Positions 1-10,744 of a stretch of 46,662 nucleotides of DNA are shown in pieces. This DNA comes from Novosphingobium sp. (lineage in GTDB: Bacteria; Pseudomonadota; Alphaproteobacteria; Sphingomonadales; Sphingomonadaceae), in NCBI GenBank assembly GCA_017745295.1, contig JAGHZR010000031.1, forward strand, positions 1-46,662. Direction: 5' to 3'. The notes below the pieces were generated by a model. It did no database searches and had not been told where the DNA came from. It worked only from the letters and a program-made list of their open reading frames with translations. The translations under genes and the position numbers were made by a program. Position 1 is the first letter of the stretch. Every line of letters starts with the position of its first letter.

Positions 1-29
1 CGATGGGGGAACAAGCTGTCCGTCTCTCG

Positions 30-132
30 TGGCGACCGCTGCGAAACCGTGTGGTCCGCTGCGGTGAGAGGCCCTCTAAGACCGCCTCACGATTCGGTCA
101 ACACGCTAATTTCAAAAAATCTTCATAATCGA
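30..132 (-). promoter_or_regulatory. Probable rRNA-operon promoter/leader, left copy of a 103-bp inverted repeat
   Basis: This segment matches 46368-46470 in inverted orientation at 102 of 103 positions; the only mismatch is T at 87. Read on the minus strand it has an A/T-rich stretch (about 105-125), a -35 box TTGACC (96-101), a 17-bp spacer and a -10 box TAGAGG (73-78), then a G/C-rich start region. Sequence 1-29 resembles the right copy only loosely. Strong promoters with A/T-rich upstream elements duplicated in a genome are typical of rRNA operons, so I infer a leftward rrn operon starting beyond position 1. The 16S gene is not in the window, so this is not proven. Confidence 0.5.
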
Positions 133-310
133 CACAACCTACGCATTCCTGCCGTTTTTAGCGCCATTCCGGCCGTAACTATGTGCTCCTGCGCCCTGCT
201 CGCCGGAGAATCGCTTCGATCCGATCCGCCGCCTCCTCTCTCGATTCCAGAAGGCATGTTCCTTCCATGCCGAAAGACGATAAGGCGCTCCCGAAGCAGG
301 AGGCAGCGCC

Positions 311-1102
311 ATGGATATGCAAGGTGAGGACATCAGTGGAGAGGATATCCTGCCCTTGCTCCATAAGCCCGGCGGTCAGCAGCTTCACGACGCGCTGATC
401 GGCGCAAGCTTCTATAGAGACGATCCCGATGTCCTGGCGAAGATCGTCAGCCTCGATCTTCGCAGCCGCGCCGTGCGGCTTCAATTTGCAGATGGTCGAT
501 CCCGGAGCGTGCCCTTTACCTCGGGATATGTGCTGCTCACGCCTTCTCTGGTGACTGCCATATCGTCCCTGCACACGCCTGAAGACGAAGCCCTCGACAG
601 GATGCGCCAGAAGATCGCGGCATTCGGCTTCCGCTCGAAGATCGAGGATGACGATCTACCGGGTCTGCTCTCTGCCATCGAAGCGGCGCAGGCCTATCGG
701 TTGCCATGGCGGGAGGAGCGGTTCGAAGGCCTGCGCCTCAGCCGCAAATATGGGTCGCCGCGCGAGGAAACGAAACTGCTAACGGCCTGGCTGGAGGGCG
801 CTGGCGATCCGCCGCCCGGCGATCTCGTGATTGCGCTCGTTTCCGCGCTGCGGGAATCGGGCCGCCCGGTCGAGGCACTTGCCCGCACCGATCTCGTCAC
901 GCGGAAGGCCCATGGCCTCGACCGCGAGGAAACGCGCATCCTGGTGACGCAGCGCGGCGCGCTCTGGCTCGATCGTTATGAACTGGAGCACGACCCAGAA
1001 TATCTCGATCGCGCCCGCCAATGCGCGAAGCGAAGCTGGGCGATTCAACCGAGCGAGGAATGCAGCATGGTCTACAGGCGTATCGACACGTTCGAACGCT
1101 AG
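311..1102 (+). CDS. Unknown protein, 263 aa
   Basis: I do not recognise a family. The start is supported by AGGAGG at 298-303, 7 bases before the ATG. The protein is acidic and soluble, with no signal peptide or membrane segment. Residues 25-85 look like a compact alpha/beta domain with many charged residues. The last third (about 160-255) is helical and Ala/Arg/Leu-rich, a little like tetratricopeptide-type helices, with the end reading ECAMVYRR-like text around the last Cys. It stands alone between the left-end promoter repeat and the convergent Lrp-type regulator, whose stop lies 12 bases past its own. Its codon use looks like that of the neighbours, so it is probably a real gene. Confidence 0.7.
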   Translation: MDMQGEDISGEDILPLLHKPGGQQLHDALIGASFYRDDPDVLAKIVSLDLRSRAVRLQFADGRSRSVPFTSGYVLLTPSLVTAISSLHTPEDEALDRMRQKIAAFGFRSKIEDDDLPGLLSAIEAAQAYRLPWREERFEGLRLSRKYGSPREETKLLTAWLEGAGDPPPGDLVIALVSALRESGRPVEALARTDLVTRKAHGLDREETRILVTQRGALWLDRYELEHDPEYLDRARQCAKRSWAIQPSEECSMVYRRIDTFER

Positions 1103-1114
1103 GAGACACGCCTC

Positions 1115-1576
1115 TCAGATCGGCAGTTCCGTCGTCGCCTTGATCTCCGACAGGGCGACGATCGAGTTCAATTCCTGTACCCCCGGAAGCTGCGAGAGCT
1201 TTTCGAAGAAGAACTTCTCGTAAGCCTCGATGTCGGCGGCGACCACGCGGATCAGGAAGTCGATCGAACCCATCAGCACGTAACAGTCGAGCACCTCGGG
1301 AAATTCCCGAATCTTGGCGGAGAACTCGTCGAGGTTTGCCCGCCCGTGAGCATTGAGCTTCACTTGCGCGAAGACATGGGCGTCCAGCCCCACTTTCTTG
1401 CGGTCGACCAGCGCCACCCGGCGCTTGATGTAGCCCTCCCGCTCCAGTCGGTCGATGCGCCGCCAGCAGGGCGACGAGGAAAGCCCGACCCGTTCCGCGA
1501 TCTGTGCCGTGGTCTGACTCGCGTCGCGCTGAAGTTCGCGGAGAATCTTCCGCTCATAAGGATCGAGATCGGTCAT
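1115..1576 (-). CDS. Lrp/AsnC family transcriptional regulator
   Basis: A 153-aa protein of normal length for the Lrp/AsnC family. Residues 1-60 form the N-terminal helix-turn-helix: LDPYERKILRELQRDA, then QIAERVGLSSSPCWRRIDRL, which is the family's hallmark recognition segment. Residues 65-145 are the RAM/AsnC ligand-binding and oligomerisation domain, with the usual GxxDFLIRVVAxDIxAYE pattern. Members bind amino acids and regulate amino-acid metabolism. It is divergent from the amino-acid dehydrogenase gene at 1713 with 136 bases between them, so it very probably controls that gene and itself from the shared intergenic region. The ligand is probably a branched-chain or aromatic amino acid, by inference from the neighbour. 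Confidence 0.93.
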   Translation of the reverse strand: MTDLDPYERKILRELQRDASQTTAQIAERVGLSSSPCWRRIDRLEREGYIKRRVALVDRKKVGLDAHVFAQVKLNAHGRANLDEFSAKIREFPEVLDCYVLMGSIDFLIRVVAADIEAYEKFFFEKLSQLPGVQELNSIVALSEIKATTELPI

Positions 1577-1712
1577 TTTATCCTCATATCAGCGCTTGAA
1601 AGATCAGTCTTCTCGAAAAGGATCCGAAAACACGCAAAATGAGGTGAGAATGCCCTTTGCGAACCTGTCATAAGGCCCGCGGCAATCTCGCCATCCAGAC
1701 TGGAGTTCGAAA

Positions 1713-2765
1713 ATGGTCGCCCGCGCCAGCCGCATGACGCCGCCGATGGAATATGTCCGTCTCTACGACGAAGCAGCCGGTCTAGACGGCGTAATCGCCA
1801 TTCACTCGACCGCACGCGGCCCCGCCGCCGGTGGCTGCCGCTTCTGGACTTATGCGGACGAAAGCGCCGCCATGGCCGATGCCGTGCGCCTCGCCGAAGG
1901 CATGAGCTACAAGAACGCCATGGCCGAACTGCCCTTCGGCGGCGGCAAGGCCGTGCTGCGCCGCCCGGCCGGTGCGTTCGACCGCGCCGCCCTGTTCGAA
2001 GCCTTCGGTGAGGCCGTCGAACGCCTCGAAGGCCGCTACGTCACCGCCGAGGACGTGGGCACCACCGTTGCCGACATGGAAGCGATCGCCCGCCGGACCA
2101 GCCATGTCGCCGGCCGTACCGCCCTGCCCGGCCGCGCCGGTGGCGACCCCTCGCCCTGGACCGCGCTTGGCGTGTTCGAGGCGATGCGCGCCGCCGTCGC
2201 CTTCCAGTCCGGCAGCACCCTGTCCGGCAAGGTCGTCTCGGTACTCGGCGTCGGCAATGTCGGCGCGCACTTGTGCGAATTGCTGGCCGAAGCGGGCGCC
2301 GAACTCGTCGTGGCCGACATCGACCCGGCCCGTTGCGCGCAGATGGTCGAGCGCCATGCCGCCCGCGTGGTCTCGATCGACGAGATCGCCGGTGTCGCCG
2401 CCGACGTCTTCGCGCCTTGCGCACTGGGCGGCGCGCTCGATGCCGCCACCGTCGCCGCGCTCCAGGCCCGCCTGGTCTGCGGCGCCGCCAACAACCAGCT
2501 CGCCAGCGAGGACATGGCGGACGTGCTGCTCGCGCGCGGCGTGACGTACGTTCCCGACTATGTCGCCAATGCCGGCGGCATCATCAATGTCGCCGCCGAA
2601 TATCTGCGCGAAAGCGCCGACGAAGTGCGCCAGCGCGTCGTCGGCATCGGCCCGCGCGTCGCCGCCGTTCTGGAAGAAGCGGCGCGCGACGGCCTCGCCC
2701 CTTCCACGGTTGCCGACCGCACTGCCGAGCGCCTGATGCAGGAACGCGTTGCCGAACCGGCCTGA
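1713..2765 (+). CDS. Glu/Leu/Phe/Val dehydrogenase (leucine-dehydrogenase type)
   Basis: A 350-aa NAD-dependent amino-acid dehydrogenase; leucine and phenylalanine dehydrogenases have about this length. It would oxidatively deaminate a hydrophobic L-amino acid to its 2-oxo acid and ammonia in the cytoplasm. Residues 30-80 hold the substrate domain, with STARGPAAGGCR, and MSYKNAM and PFGGGKAV carrying the two conserved lysines (K67, K79). The Rossmann dinucleotide motif GVGNVG is at 179-184 and the NAD-binding C-terminal half runs to about 330, including YVPDYVANAGGIINVA. A GGAG site lies 8 bases before the ATG. The divergent Lrp-type regulator next door suggests amino-acid-responsive catabolism. 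Substrate choice among Leu, Val and Phe cannot be decided here. Confidence 0.9.
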   Translation: MVARASRMTPPMEYVRLYDEAAGLDGVIAIHSTARGPAAGGCRFWTYADESAAMADAVRLAEGMSYKNAMAELPFGGGKAVLRRPAGAFDRAALFEAFGEAVERLEGRYVTAEDVGTTVADMEAIARRTSHVAGRTALPGRAGGDPSPWTALGVFEAMRAAVAFQSGSTLSGKVVSVLGVGNVGAHLCELLAEAGAELVVADIDPARCAQMVERHAARVVSIDEIAGVAADVFAPCALGGALDAATVAALQARLVCGAANNQLASEDMADVLLARGVTYVPDYVANAGGIINVAAEYLRESADEVRQRVVGIGPRVAAVLEEAARDGLAPSTVADRTAERLMQERVAEPA

Positions 2766-2787
2766 CCCGCTCCACCAGCATGATTGA

Positions 2788-2826
2788 GGCCGTCCCGGAT
2801 TTCGATCCGGGACGGCCTTTTTCTTT
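2788..2826 (+). terminator. Intrinsic terminator after the dehydrogenase gene
   Basis: A perfect 13-bp stem (GGCCGTCCCGGAT at 2788-2800 and its complement at 2805-2817) closes a TTCG tetraloop and is followed by TTTTTCTTT (2818-2826). It lies 22 bases past the dehydrogenase stop and touches the stop of the convergent GGDEF gene. Confidence 0.92.
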
Positions 2827-3741
2827 AGACGACGCAGTTGGCCTCGAATTCGGTCGCGACGATCCGGTCGCGGCCGCCGACCTTGCTCAGGTAGAGCTGC
2901 TTGTCCGCCTCGGCGATCCAGCGTTCCGGCGCGGTATCGCCGGTGCAGCGCGCGCTGGCCACGCCGATGCTGACGGTGACGCAAGGCCCCGCGCCGGAAG
3001 TCTCGTGCGGAATCTGGAGCGCATTGACCTGACGGCGGATTTCCTCCGCCACGATCCGCGCGGTAGCCGGATCGGCGCCCGGCAGGATGCAGACGAACTC
3101 CTCCCCGCCATAGCGCGCCGTCACCGCCGTCATCCGCCGCAGCGCCCGGCCCAGCGAGGCGGCGATCATGACGATGCAGCGATCCCCCGCGACATGGCCG
3201 TACGTGTCGTTGAACTGCTTGAAGAAATCGATGTCGAGCATGACCACGGAGAGCCAGTCCCCGGTGCGGCACAGGCGCACCCACTCGCCTTCCAGCGTGC
3301 GCTCCAGCTGGCGGCGGTTGCTGAGCCCGGTCAGGGCATCGGTCACCGCCAGTTCGGCCAGCTTGTCGCGCAGGCGCTTGAGTTCGACATGATTGCCCAC
3401 CCGCGCGCGCAGGATCGCGGGCTGGATCGGCTTGGCGACATAGTCGATCGCGCCAAGCGACAGCCCGCGCATCTCGTCCTCGGTATCGCCCAGTCCGGTC
3501 ATGAAGATCACCGGCACGTCGGCCAGGACCGGATCGACCTTGAGCTGGCGGCAGACCTCGAAACCGTCGACCCCCGGCAACATCACGTCGAGCAGGATCA
3601 GGTCGGGATCGACCTTGCGCGCCGTTTCCATCGCCTCTTCGCCCGATGTCGCGAAGCAGACATCGTAGTCGTCTTCCAGGACGGCATTCATGATCTCGAT
3701 ATTGGCCACATCGTCATCGACGACGAGGATGGTCGCTTTGG

Positions 3742-3745
<4 letters not shown>
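2825..3745 (-). CDS. Response regulator with GGDEF domain (diguanylate cyclase)
   Basis: A 306-aa receiver-GGDEF protein that would make cyclic di-GMP when phosphorylated. The receiver domain (about 4-120) has the DDD acid pocket, phospho-acceptor D53 in LLDVMLPGVDG and K105 in VAKPI. The GGDEF domain (about 130-300) has DALTGLSNRR, DIDFFKQFNDTYGH and an intact active site GGEEF at 213-217. The usual RxxD inhibitory site five residues before it is absent, so product inhibition may be lacking. The GTG start at 3745 overlaps the stop of the hybrid kinase by four bases (GTGA), so the two are translationally coupled. The hybrid kinase, with its HPt domain, is the likely phosphodonor. Confidence 0.93.
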
Positions 3746-6590
<2,845 letters not shown>

Positions 6591-6594
<4 letters not shown>

Positions 6595-6989
6595 GATTCG
6601 GTATCTTTCGAAGCGGAGCAACCCGGCGCGAGCGGCGCGGATTCGACCAGCCAGGCACCGCCGGCGCGCAGGCGGGCGGCGAAATGCGGATCGCTGGAGA
6701 AGGCGAAGACGACGTTGGCGAAGTTTCCGGTACGAACCAGACGGCCGTCCCCGGAACGGACGAGCGCGATGGTGCGGCCCAGCGACCAGCCCGGCGGCGC
6801 CACCACCACGAACTTGTCGTCCGTTGCCTCGCTCCAGATCGAGGCGACCGAAAGCGCTACGAGTCCGCAAGCGAGCAGGACGGCCGCCGGCAGAAGATCG
6901 CGCAGCCGAAAACCCTCGCTTTTGGCGCTGAACGGCAGTGCCGTGTCCTGGAATTCCCGACTTCGCAATTCACGGTAGCTCGATCGCAA
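6591..6989 (-). CDS. Small membrane-anchored protein upstream of the hybrid kinase
   Basis: About 132 aa if it begins at the TTG at 6989, which follows a GGGGGGA ribosome-binding site at the right distance. Longer frames run into the 3' end of the upstream cyclase gene. A single hydrophobic helix (LLPAAVLLACGLVALSVASI, about residues 30-49) is followed by an external or periplasmic domain of about 80 residues. Its stop overlaps the kinase start, so the two are coupled. The single anchor plus small domain and the coupling suggest a sensory partner or accessory for the hybrid kinase. No family is recognised, and the start is less certain than the end. Confidence 0.6.
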
Positions 6990-7141
6990 GTTTGTCCCCC
7001 CCGGTCCAAAGCGAAAGCCTAAGCTGCTCAGGTATTGTTTTCGTAAATGTTTCTCAAGCGACCTTTGCGTATTCACGACAAGGCGAAGGTCTGTTTCGAC
7101 GATAGGCGCGACTGCAATCGAATGAAATGTTGGCCGAAGGC

Positions 7142-8392
7142 TTAACGCCCCGGCATCGCCTCGCGTGTCTTGGCTCCATCCGCCGCTGCGGGTATCAAAG
7201 GGAGCACCGCGCATGACGGTGAATCGGCCTCTTGCTGAGAAAACGCATTCGAAGCCTCGCGCCCGACCTCACGATGACTCGACCGATTGCGGCCCTGCCT
7301 CTTGGCATCGTAGAGTGCGCGATCGGCGACCGCGGCCAGGACTTCGAGATCGATGGGCCCCTCCGCGTGAGTCGCGCAGCCAATGCTCAAGGTTCCGCCA
7401 TTGCCACGGCCGCCGCCCACGCGCGCAAAGCCCCGGCACAGCGCCTTGGCCAGCGTCAGGGCGGCAAAGGCGTCTACCCCCGGCAGGAAGATGGCGAACT
7501 CATCCCCGCCCAGCCGCGCCGAAATGGCGTGCGCCGGAAGAGTCGAGTTCAGGAACACGCCCAGTGCCACCAAAAGCCGATCGCCTTCGGGATGGCCATA
7601 ACCGTCGTTGATCGATTTGAAGTGGTCGATATCGAGCAGAAGCAACGCCACCGATCCGCGTTCCTCGGCCAGCACCGCTTCCGCGCGCGTGTCGAAGCCG
7701 CGGCGATTGAGCAGGCCCGTCAGCGGGTCCTGTTCGGCGAGGCGGACGATGCTGCGCTCCCGCCGCCGCCGCAACGCACCGACGATCGACAACGCCAGGG
7801 CCACTTCCATCATGATCCCCTCGAACAGCGAAACCGAGATCATGATACCGGTATAGTGCGAGAGATTGACGAAGGCGCCGGGCAGGAATGCGGTCAGCGT
7901 CTTGATCAGATAGAAGCCGCCATGTGCGGCGAAGGCGAAAGCCAGCAGCGCCGAATCGGGATTGTTGCGTTGCCGGAATCCCCCCAGCAAATGCGCGGAT
8001 TTCAGCGACAGCACCGCCACCAGCAATGCATTCATCATCGAGAGAATCTGTGTGCGCGTTGCTGCGTCCGGTACGGCCAACATCAATGCCCAGGCCGCCA
8101 GGGCCGTGCTCCATGCCGGCGAAATCTTGCGTCCCACGAACGACGCAGTGCCGTAGAGGAAACCTATATGCGCAGTGACCAGCAGTCCGTTGGCCATCCA
8201 CACACCGACGATGAAGTACCCCTCCTCGCGCAGCGGCGTGATCGCGCAACCCAGGACGATCGCGGAAAATCCCGCGCTCCAATAAGCCAGCGACCGTTCG
8301 CGCAGCAGATGCCATTCGAACAGCAGGAAGGCCGAAGCCACGAAGGCGACGGCATTCGTCATGAACAGCATTGTGCGGGGGTCTATGGTCAT
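7142..8392 (-). CDS. Membrane diguanylate cyclase (GGDEF)
   Basis: A 416-aa protein with a membrane-sensing half and a cytoplasmic cyclase. Residues 8-205 contain six to seven hydrophobic helices with no large loop, resembling integral-membrane sensor modules found on GGDEF proteins. The GGDEF domain (about 218-370) has DPLTGLLNRRGFD, DIDHFKSINDGYGH and an intact GGDEF at 295-299; no RxxD inhibitory site precedes it. A 40-residue tail after GRNR is probably disordered. It is separated from the kinase cluster downstream by about 150 bases and from the response regulator upstream by 78, so it may have its own promoter. Confidence 0.92.
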   Translation of the reverse strand: MTIDPRTMLFMTNAVAFVASAFLLFEWHLLRERSLAYWSAGFSAIVLGCAITPLREEGYFIVGVWMANGLLVTAHIGFLYGTASFVGRKISPAWSTALAAWALMLAVPDAATRTQILSMMNALLVAVLSLKSAHLLGGFRQRNNPDSALLAFAFAAHGGFYLIKTLTAFLPGAFVNLSHYTGIMISVSLFEGIMMEVALALSIVGALRRRRERSIVRLAEQDPLTGLLNRRGFDTRAEAVLAEERGSVALLLLDIDHFKSINDGYGHPEGDRLLVALGVFLNSTLPAHAISARLGGDEFAIFLPGVDAFAALTLAKALCRGFARVGGGRGNGGTLSIGCATHAEGPIDLEVLAAVADRALYDAKRQGRNRSSHREVGREASNAFSQQEADSPSCAVLPLIPAAADGAKTREAMPGR

Positions 8393-8470
8393 CGTCGGTT
8401 CGCGTCGGGAAGAATGACGCTTGGTTAACCGCCGTATGTAAACAAAGCGTTCAATCGAAGCCCGCGCGGG

Positions 8471-9514
8471 TCATTTTCCGCCCGGTTTTCCGCCCGGATT
8501 CCCACGCTGGCGCAATTGTTCGGTCAGATAATCGAGCAATGGCCCTTCGAACTTCGGATTGATGACCAGGAAGTGACGCCGCCGGTCGTGTTCGTCCGGA
8601 AGACGGCACAGGACATTCTCCCCGACCAGTCGCCGCACCAGCCGCAGTGCCGTGCTCATCGGCGCGCCGGAGGCGATACAGGCGCTGGAGACCGAAACCC
8701 GCCGCCCTTCGATCTTCGCGAGCAGAAGATCGAGCAGCATCTCCCAGGCCGGATCGCCGAAGAGTTCGCCGCCGCCGATCTCGCGCCGCTTCATCTCCTT
8801 GCGCAGGAGTTCCCGGATATAGTCGGTCAGTTGACCTGCCTCGGGAATGGCCGGAACTTCTGACAAAGGCGCCCGAACGACCGCTTCGGGTTCGGCATCG
8901 AGATCGCCTGCGCGGAATTTCGGCTGTACGGCGGGGTCGTCCATCAACATGGCAAGGCGCTGCAATTCGCTACTGAGACTGGACATCTTGCCAAGGAGGG
9001 ATTCGCGCGCGTCGGGCGTCTGGCGCAGTCCCTTGATGCGCTGCAAGGCCTGCCGCAGATCGGACTGGCCGATCGGTTTTTCGAGGAAATCGACCGCCGA
9101 TGCCCGCATCGCGTCGATGGCCACGTCCTTGCTGGCATAGCCGGTGGCCATGATGAACTGGAGCCGCAGCCCGCGCGCCTCGGCACTCTGGCCCAGCGTG
9201 TGGATCAGCGCGATCCCGTCCTGGCCGGGCATGTTGTAATCGACGATGGCGATCGAGATCTCGTTGATCTCGAACAGCGCCATGGCTTCCTCGACGCTGG
9301 TCGCCACGAGCGGTTCGTAGCCCATGAGTTTGAGACTGAAGGCGCATTCGCTGGCGAAGTCCTCATCGTCATCGACGATGAGCACCGGCTCGGGCGGCGC
9401 GGTGTCGTCCATGGCCACATCGCAGCCTGCATCGTCCTGAGGCTGGCCGGGGTTCGGGCCGGGGTTCAGAATCGCGCCGAGACGCGAACGCCAACTGGGG
9501 TTCATCACATTCAT
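8471..9514 (-). CDS. Response regulator with C-terminal winged helix-turn-helix
   Basis: About 347 aa when started at the ATG at 9514 (MNVMNPSWR), which has GAGG ten bases upstream and avoids overlapping the gene before it. A receiver domain (about 44-165) follows an unusual N-terminal extension. It has PVLIVDDDED, phospho-acceptor D92 in VDYNMPGQDG, a Thr in MATGYAS and K in EKPIGQ. The linker (about 170-250) is acidic. The C-terminal part (about 250-335) reads as a MarR-like winged helix, with SVSSACIASGAPMSTALRLVRRL as the helix-turn-helix and DEHDRRRHFLVIN as the wing. It lies 53 bases downstream of the tad operon and could share its transcript or regulate it. The cognate kinase is not obvious. 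Confidence 0.85.
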   Translation of the reverse strand: MNVMNPSWRSRLGAILNPGPNPGQPQDDAGCDVAMDDTAPPEPVLIVDDDEDFASECAFSLKLMGYEPLVATSVEEAMALFEINEISIAIVDYNMPGQDGIALIHTLGQSAEARGLRLQFIMATGYASKDVAIDAMRASAVDFLEKPIGQSDLRQALQRIKGLRQTPDARESLLGKMSSLSSELQRLAMLMDDPAVQPKFRAGDLDAEPEAVVRAPLSEVPAIPEAGQLTDYIRELLRKEMKRREIGGGELFGDPAWEMLLDLLLAKIEGRRVSVSSACIASGAPMSTALRLVRRLVGENVLCRLPDEHDRRRHFLVINPKFEGPLLDYLTEQLRQRGNPGGKPGGK

Positions 9515-9567
9515 CAGCAATCGACCTCGTCTCTTCCGGAGGTTTCCGTAGATTCTCGACTTCTTCG

Positions 9568-10029
9568 CTAGTTTCCGGGCAGGACCTGCTGCAGCCCCAC
9601 GCAAAAGATGGCGACAGCCACGATCGCGCCCGAATCAGGGCGGCGTGCGATCGGGCGGAACTGTCGAACTGTTGCCACGAGAAGCAGGGCCAGGACCGTG
9701 ATCGAGATCATGGTCAGTGCACCCAACGGCCCAAGCCATGTCGCCCCGGAGGCCAGAAGCTTGATCTGGCTTCCCGTCAGGACTTGCAGGCCGGTAACCT
9801 TGCGCAGGCTCGTAACCCCGCCGGCAACGAGGGCCAGACACCCCAGCCCGGCCGCAACCGACCAGCCGAGCGAGGCGATCCCACCGCCCAAAGCCGCAAA
9901 AGCCAGACCGCCGACAGCGATCGTGACGTAGAGAAGATCGGGCGGGCGGCGGCCTTCCCACGGCAATATGACCGCCGGAAGGAGAAGAACGATCATCAGG
10001 GCCAAGTTGAAATAACTCAGACCAGTCAT
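9568..10029 (-). CDS. CpaA/TadV-like prepilin peptidase homologue, catalytic Asp residues missing
   Basis: A 153-aa protein with about four transmembrane helices and the topology of A24 prepilin peptidases, which cleave and methylate Flp pilin leaders at the inner membrane. The region equivalent to the DxxxxxIPN motif reads PWEGRRPPDLL and the equivalent of GxGDxKL reads TGSQIKLLASGATWLG. The two catalytic aspartates are therefore not where they should be: the second is Gln, the first is Pro with a nearby Glu. The ATG directly follows the tadE stop, so the gene is part of the operon. It may be a non-catalytic assembly or scaffold paralogue; an active peptidase would have to be encoded elsewhere. 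The family assignment rests on pattern and context. Confidence 0.65.
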   Translation of the reverse strand: MTGLSYFNLALMIVLLLPAVILPWEGRRPPDLLYVTIAVGGLAFAALGGGIASLGWSVAAGLGCLALVAGGVTSLRKVTGLQVLTGSQIKLLASGATWLGPLGALTMISITVLALLLVATVRQFRPIARRPDSGAIVAVAIFCVGLQQVLPGN

Positions 10030-10467
10030 TCAGTATCCCCCATTGGTTACGACGACACTTGCTTCCAAGTCCGGCGACGGCAGGGGAACGAATTTCCCAT
10101 ATTTCATTATTGGACTGCCATCCATGTCATAACTGACTTTGACCTTGAACACACCCACGCCATCGGACGAAGCGGTTACTATCGGGGTTGTATTGCCACC
10201 GAGGATACCGCCGTAGCCCGCGACGACCTCTTTCGCCCGCGTTTCCGCCAACTGGATGCGTTCGGGCGTGGAAAGCCCGGCGACGGCAGCCCGCGCCCCT
10301 TCGGCCGCCGCCTGCCGCACGCCGATCAGGGCGCTGAAATAGATCGAGTAGATGATGATCCCGAAGGCCAGGGCCAGCAGCGCCGGAGCCAGAATGACAA
10401 ACTCCAGCGCCGCCAAGCCGCGCTTGCATTTCAACACATTTAAGTTGTTGAGTGCATTACGCATCAT
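10030..10467 (-). CDS. tadE: TadE-like minor pseudopilin
   Basis: A 145-aa protein with a short positive N-terminus, CKRGLAALEFVILAPALLALAFG (about residues 14-36), matching the TadE prepilin-like processing site and hydrophobic helix, and a C-terminal external domain. TadE and TadF are pseudopilins processed by the Tad peptidase and needed for Flp pilus assembly. It lies immediately upstream of the peptidase-like gene and 15 bases after the flp gene. The start could be either of the two adjacent Met codons. Confidence 0.85.
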   Translation of the reverse strand: MMRNALNNLNVLKCKRGLAALEFVILAPALLALAFGIIIYSIYFSALIGVRQAAAEGARAAVAGLSTPERIQLAETRAKEVVAGYGGILGGNTTPIVTASSDGVGVFKVKVSYDMDGSPIMKYGKFVPLPSPDLEASVVVTNGGY

Positions 10468-10482
10468 ATCCCCCGATTGAGA

Positions 10483-10668
10483 TCAGACCGGTGATGATGG
10501 AGTCGGCTTGACCAATGCATTGAATGCATTTTTGAGATTATCACCGAAAGTGCTGCCAACGCCACCAATTGCCGCCACAACAATTGCTCCCAACACCGCG
10601 TATTCTACGGCCGTAAGACCACGCTCATCGCCAAGAAGACGCGTAAAAAGCTTACGAATGGTAATCAT
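10483..10668 (-). CDS. flp: Flp-type pilin
   Basis: A 61-aa pilin precursor, normal in size. The leader MITIRKLFTRLLGDERG ends at the Gly before LTAVEYAVLGAIVVAAIGG, which is the Flp processing site with the conserved Glu-Tyr pair followed by the hydrophobic assembly helix. The mature subunit would be about 44 residues. It is the major subunit of the Tad adhesive pilus. Unusually it sits near the end of the operon, between tadG and tadE, rather than first. The 3' part is Pro/Ser-rich (VKPTPSSPV). Confidence 0.95.
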   Translation of the reverse strand: MITIRKLFTRLLGDERGLTAVEYAVLGAIVVAAIGGVGSTFGDNLKNAFNALVKPTPSSPV

Positions 10669-10744
10669 GACTCAATACTCCCCATTTCCTCCGATTAAAT
10701 TTCCGTAACCGGTTGGAGGTCCCCGGAAGCGGTCTTCAAAAACA

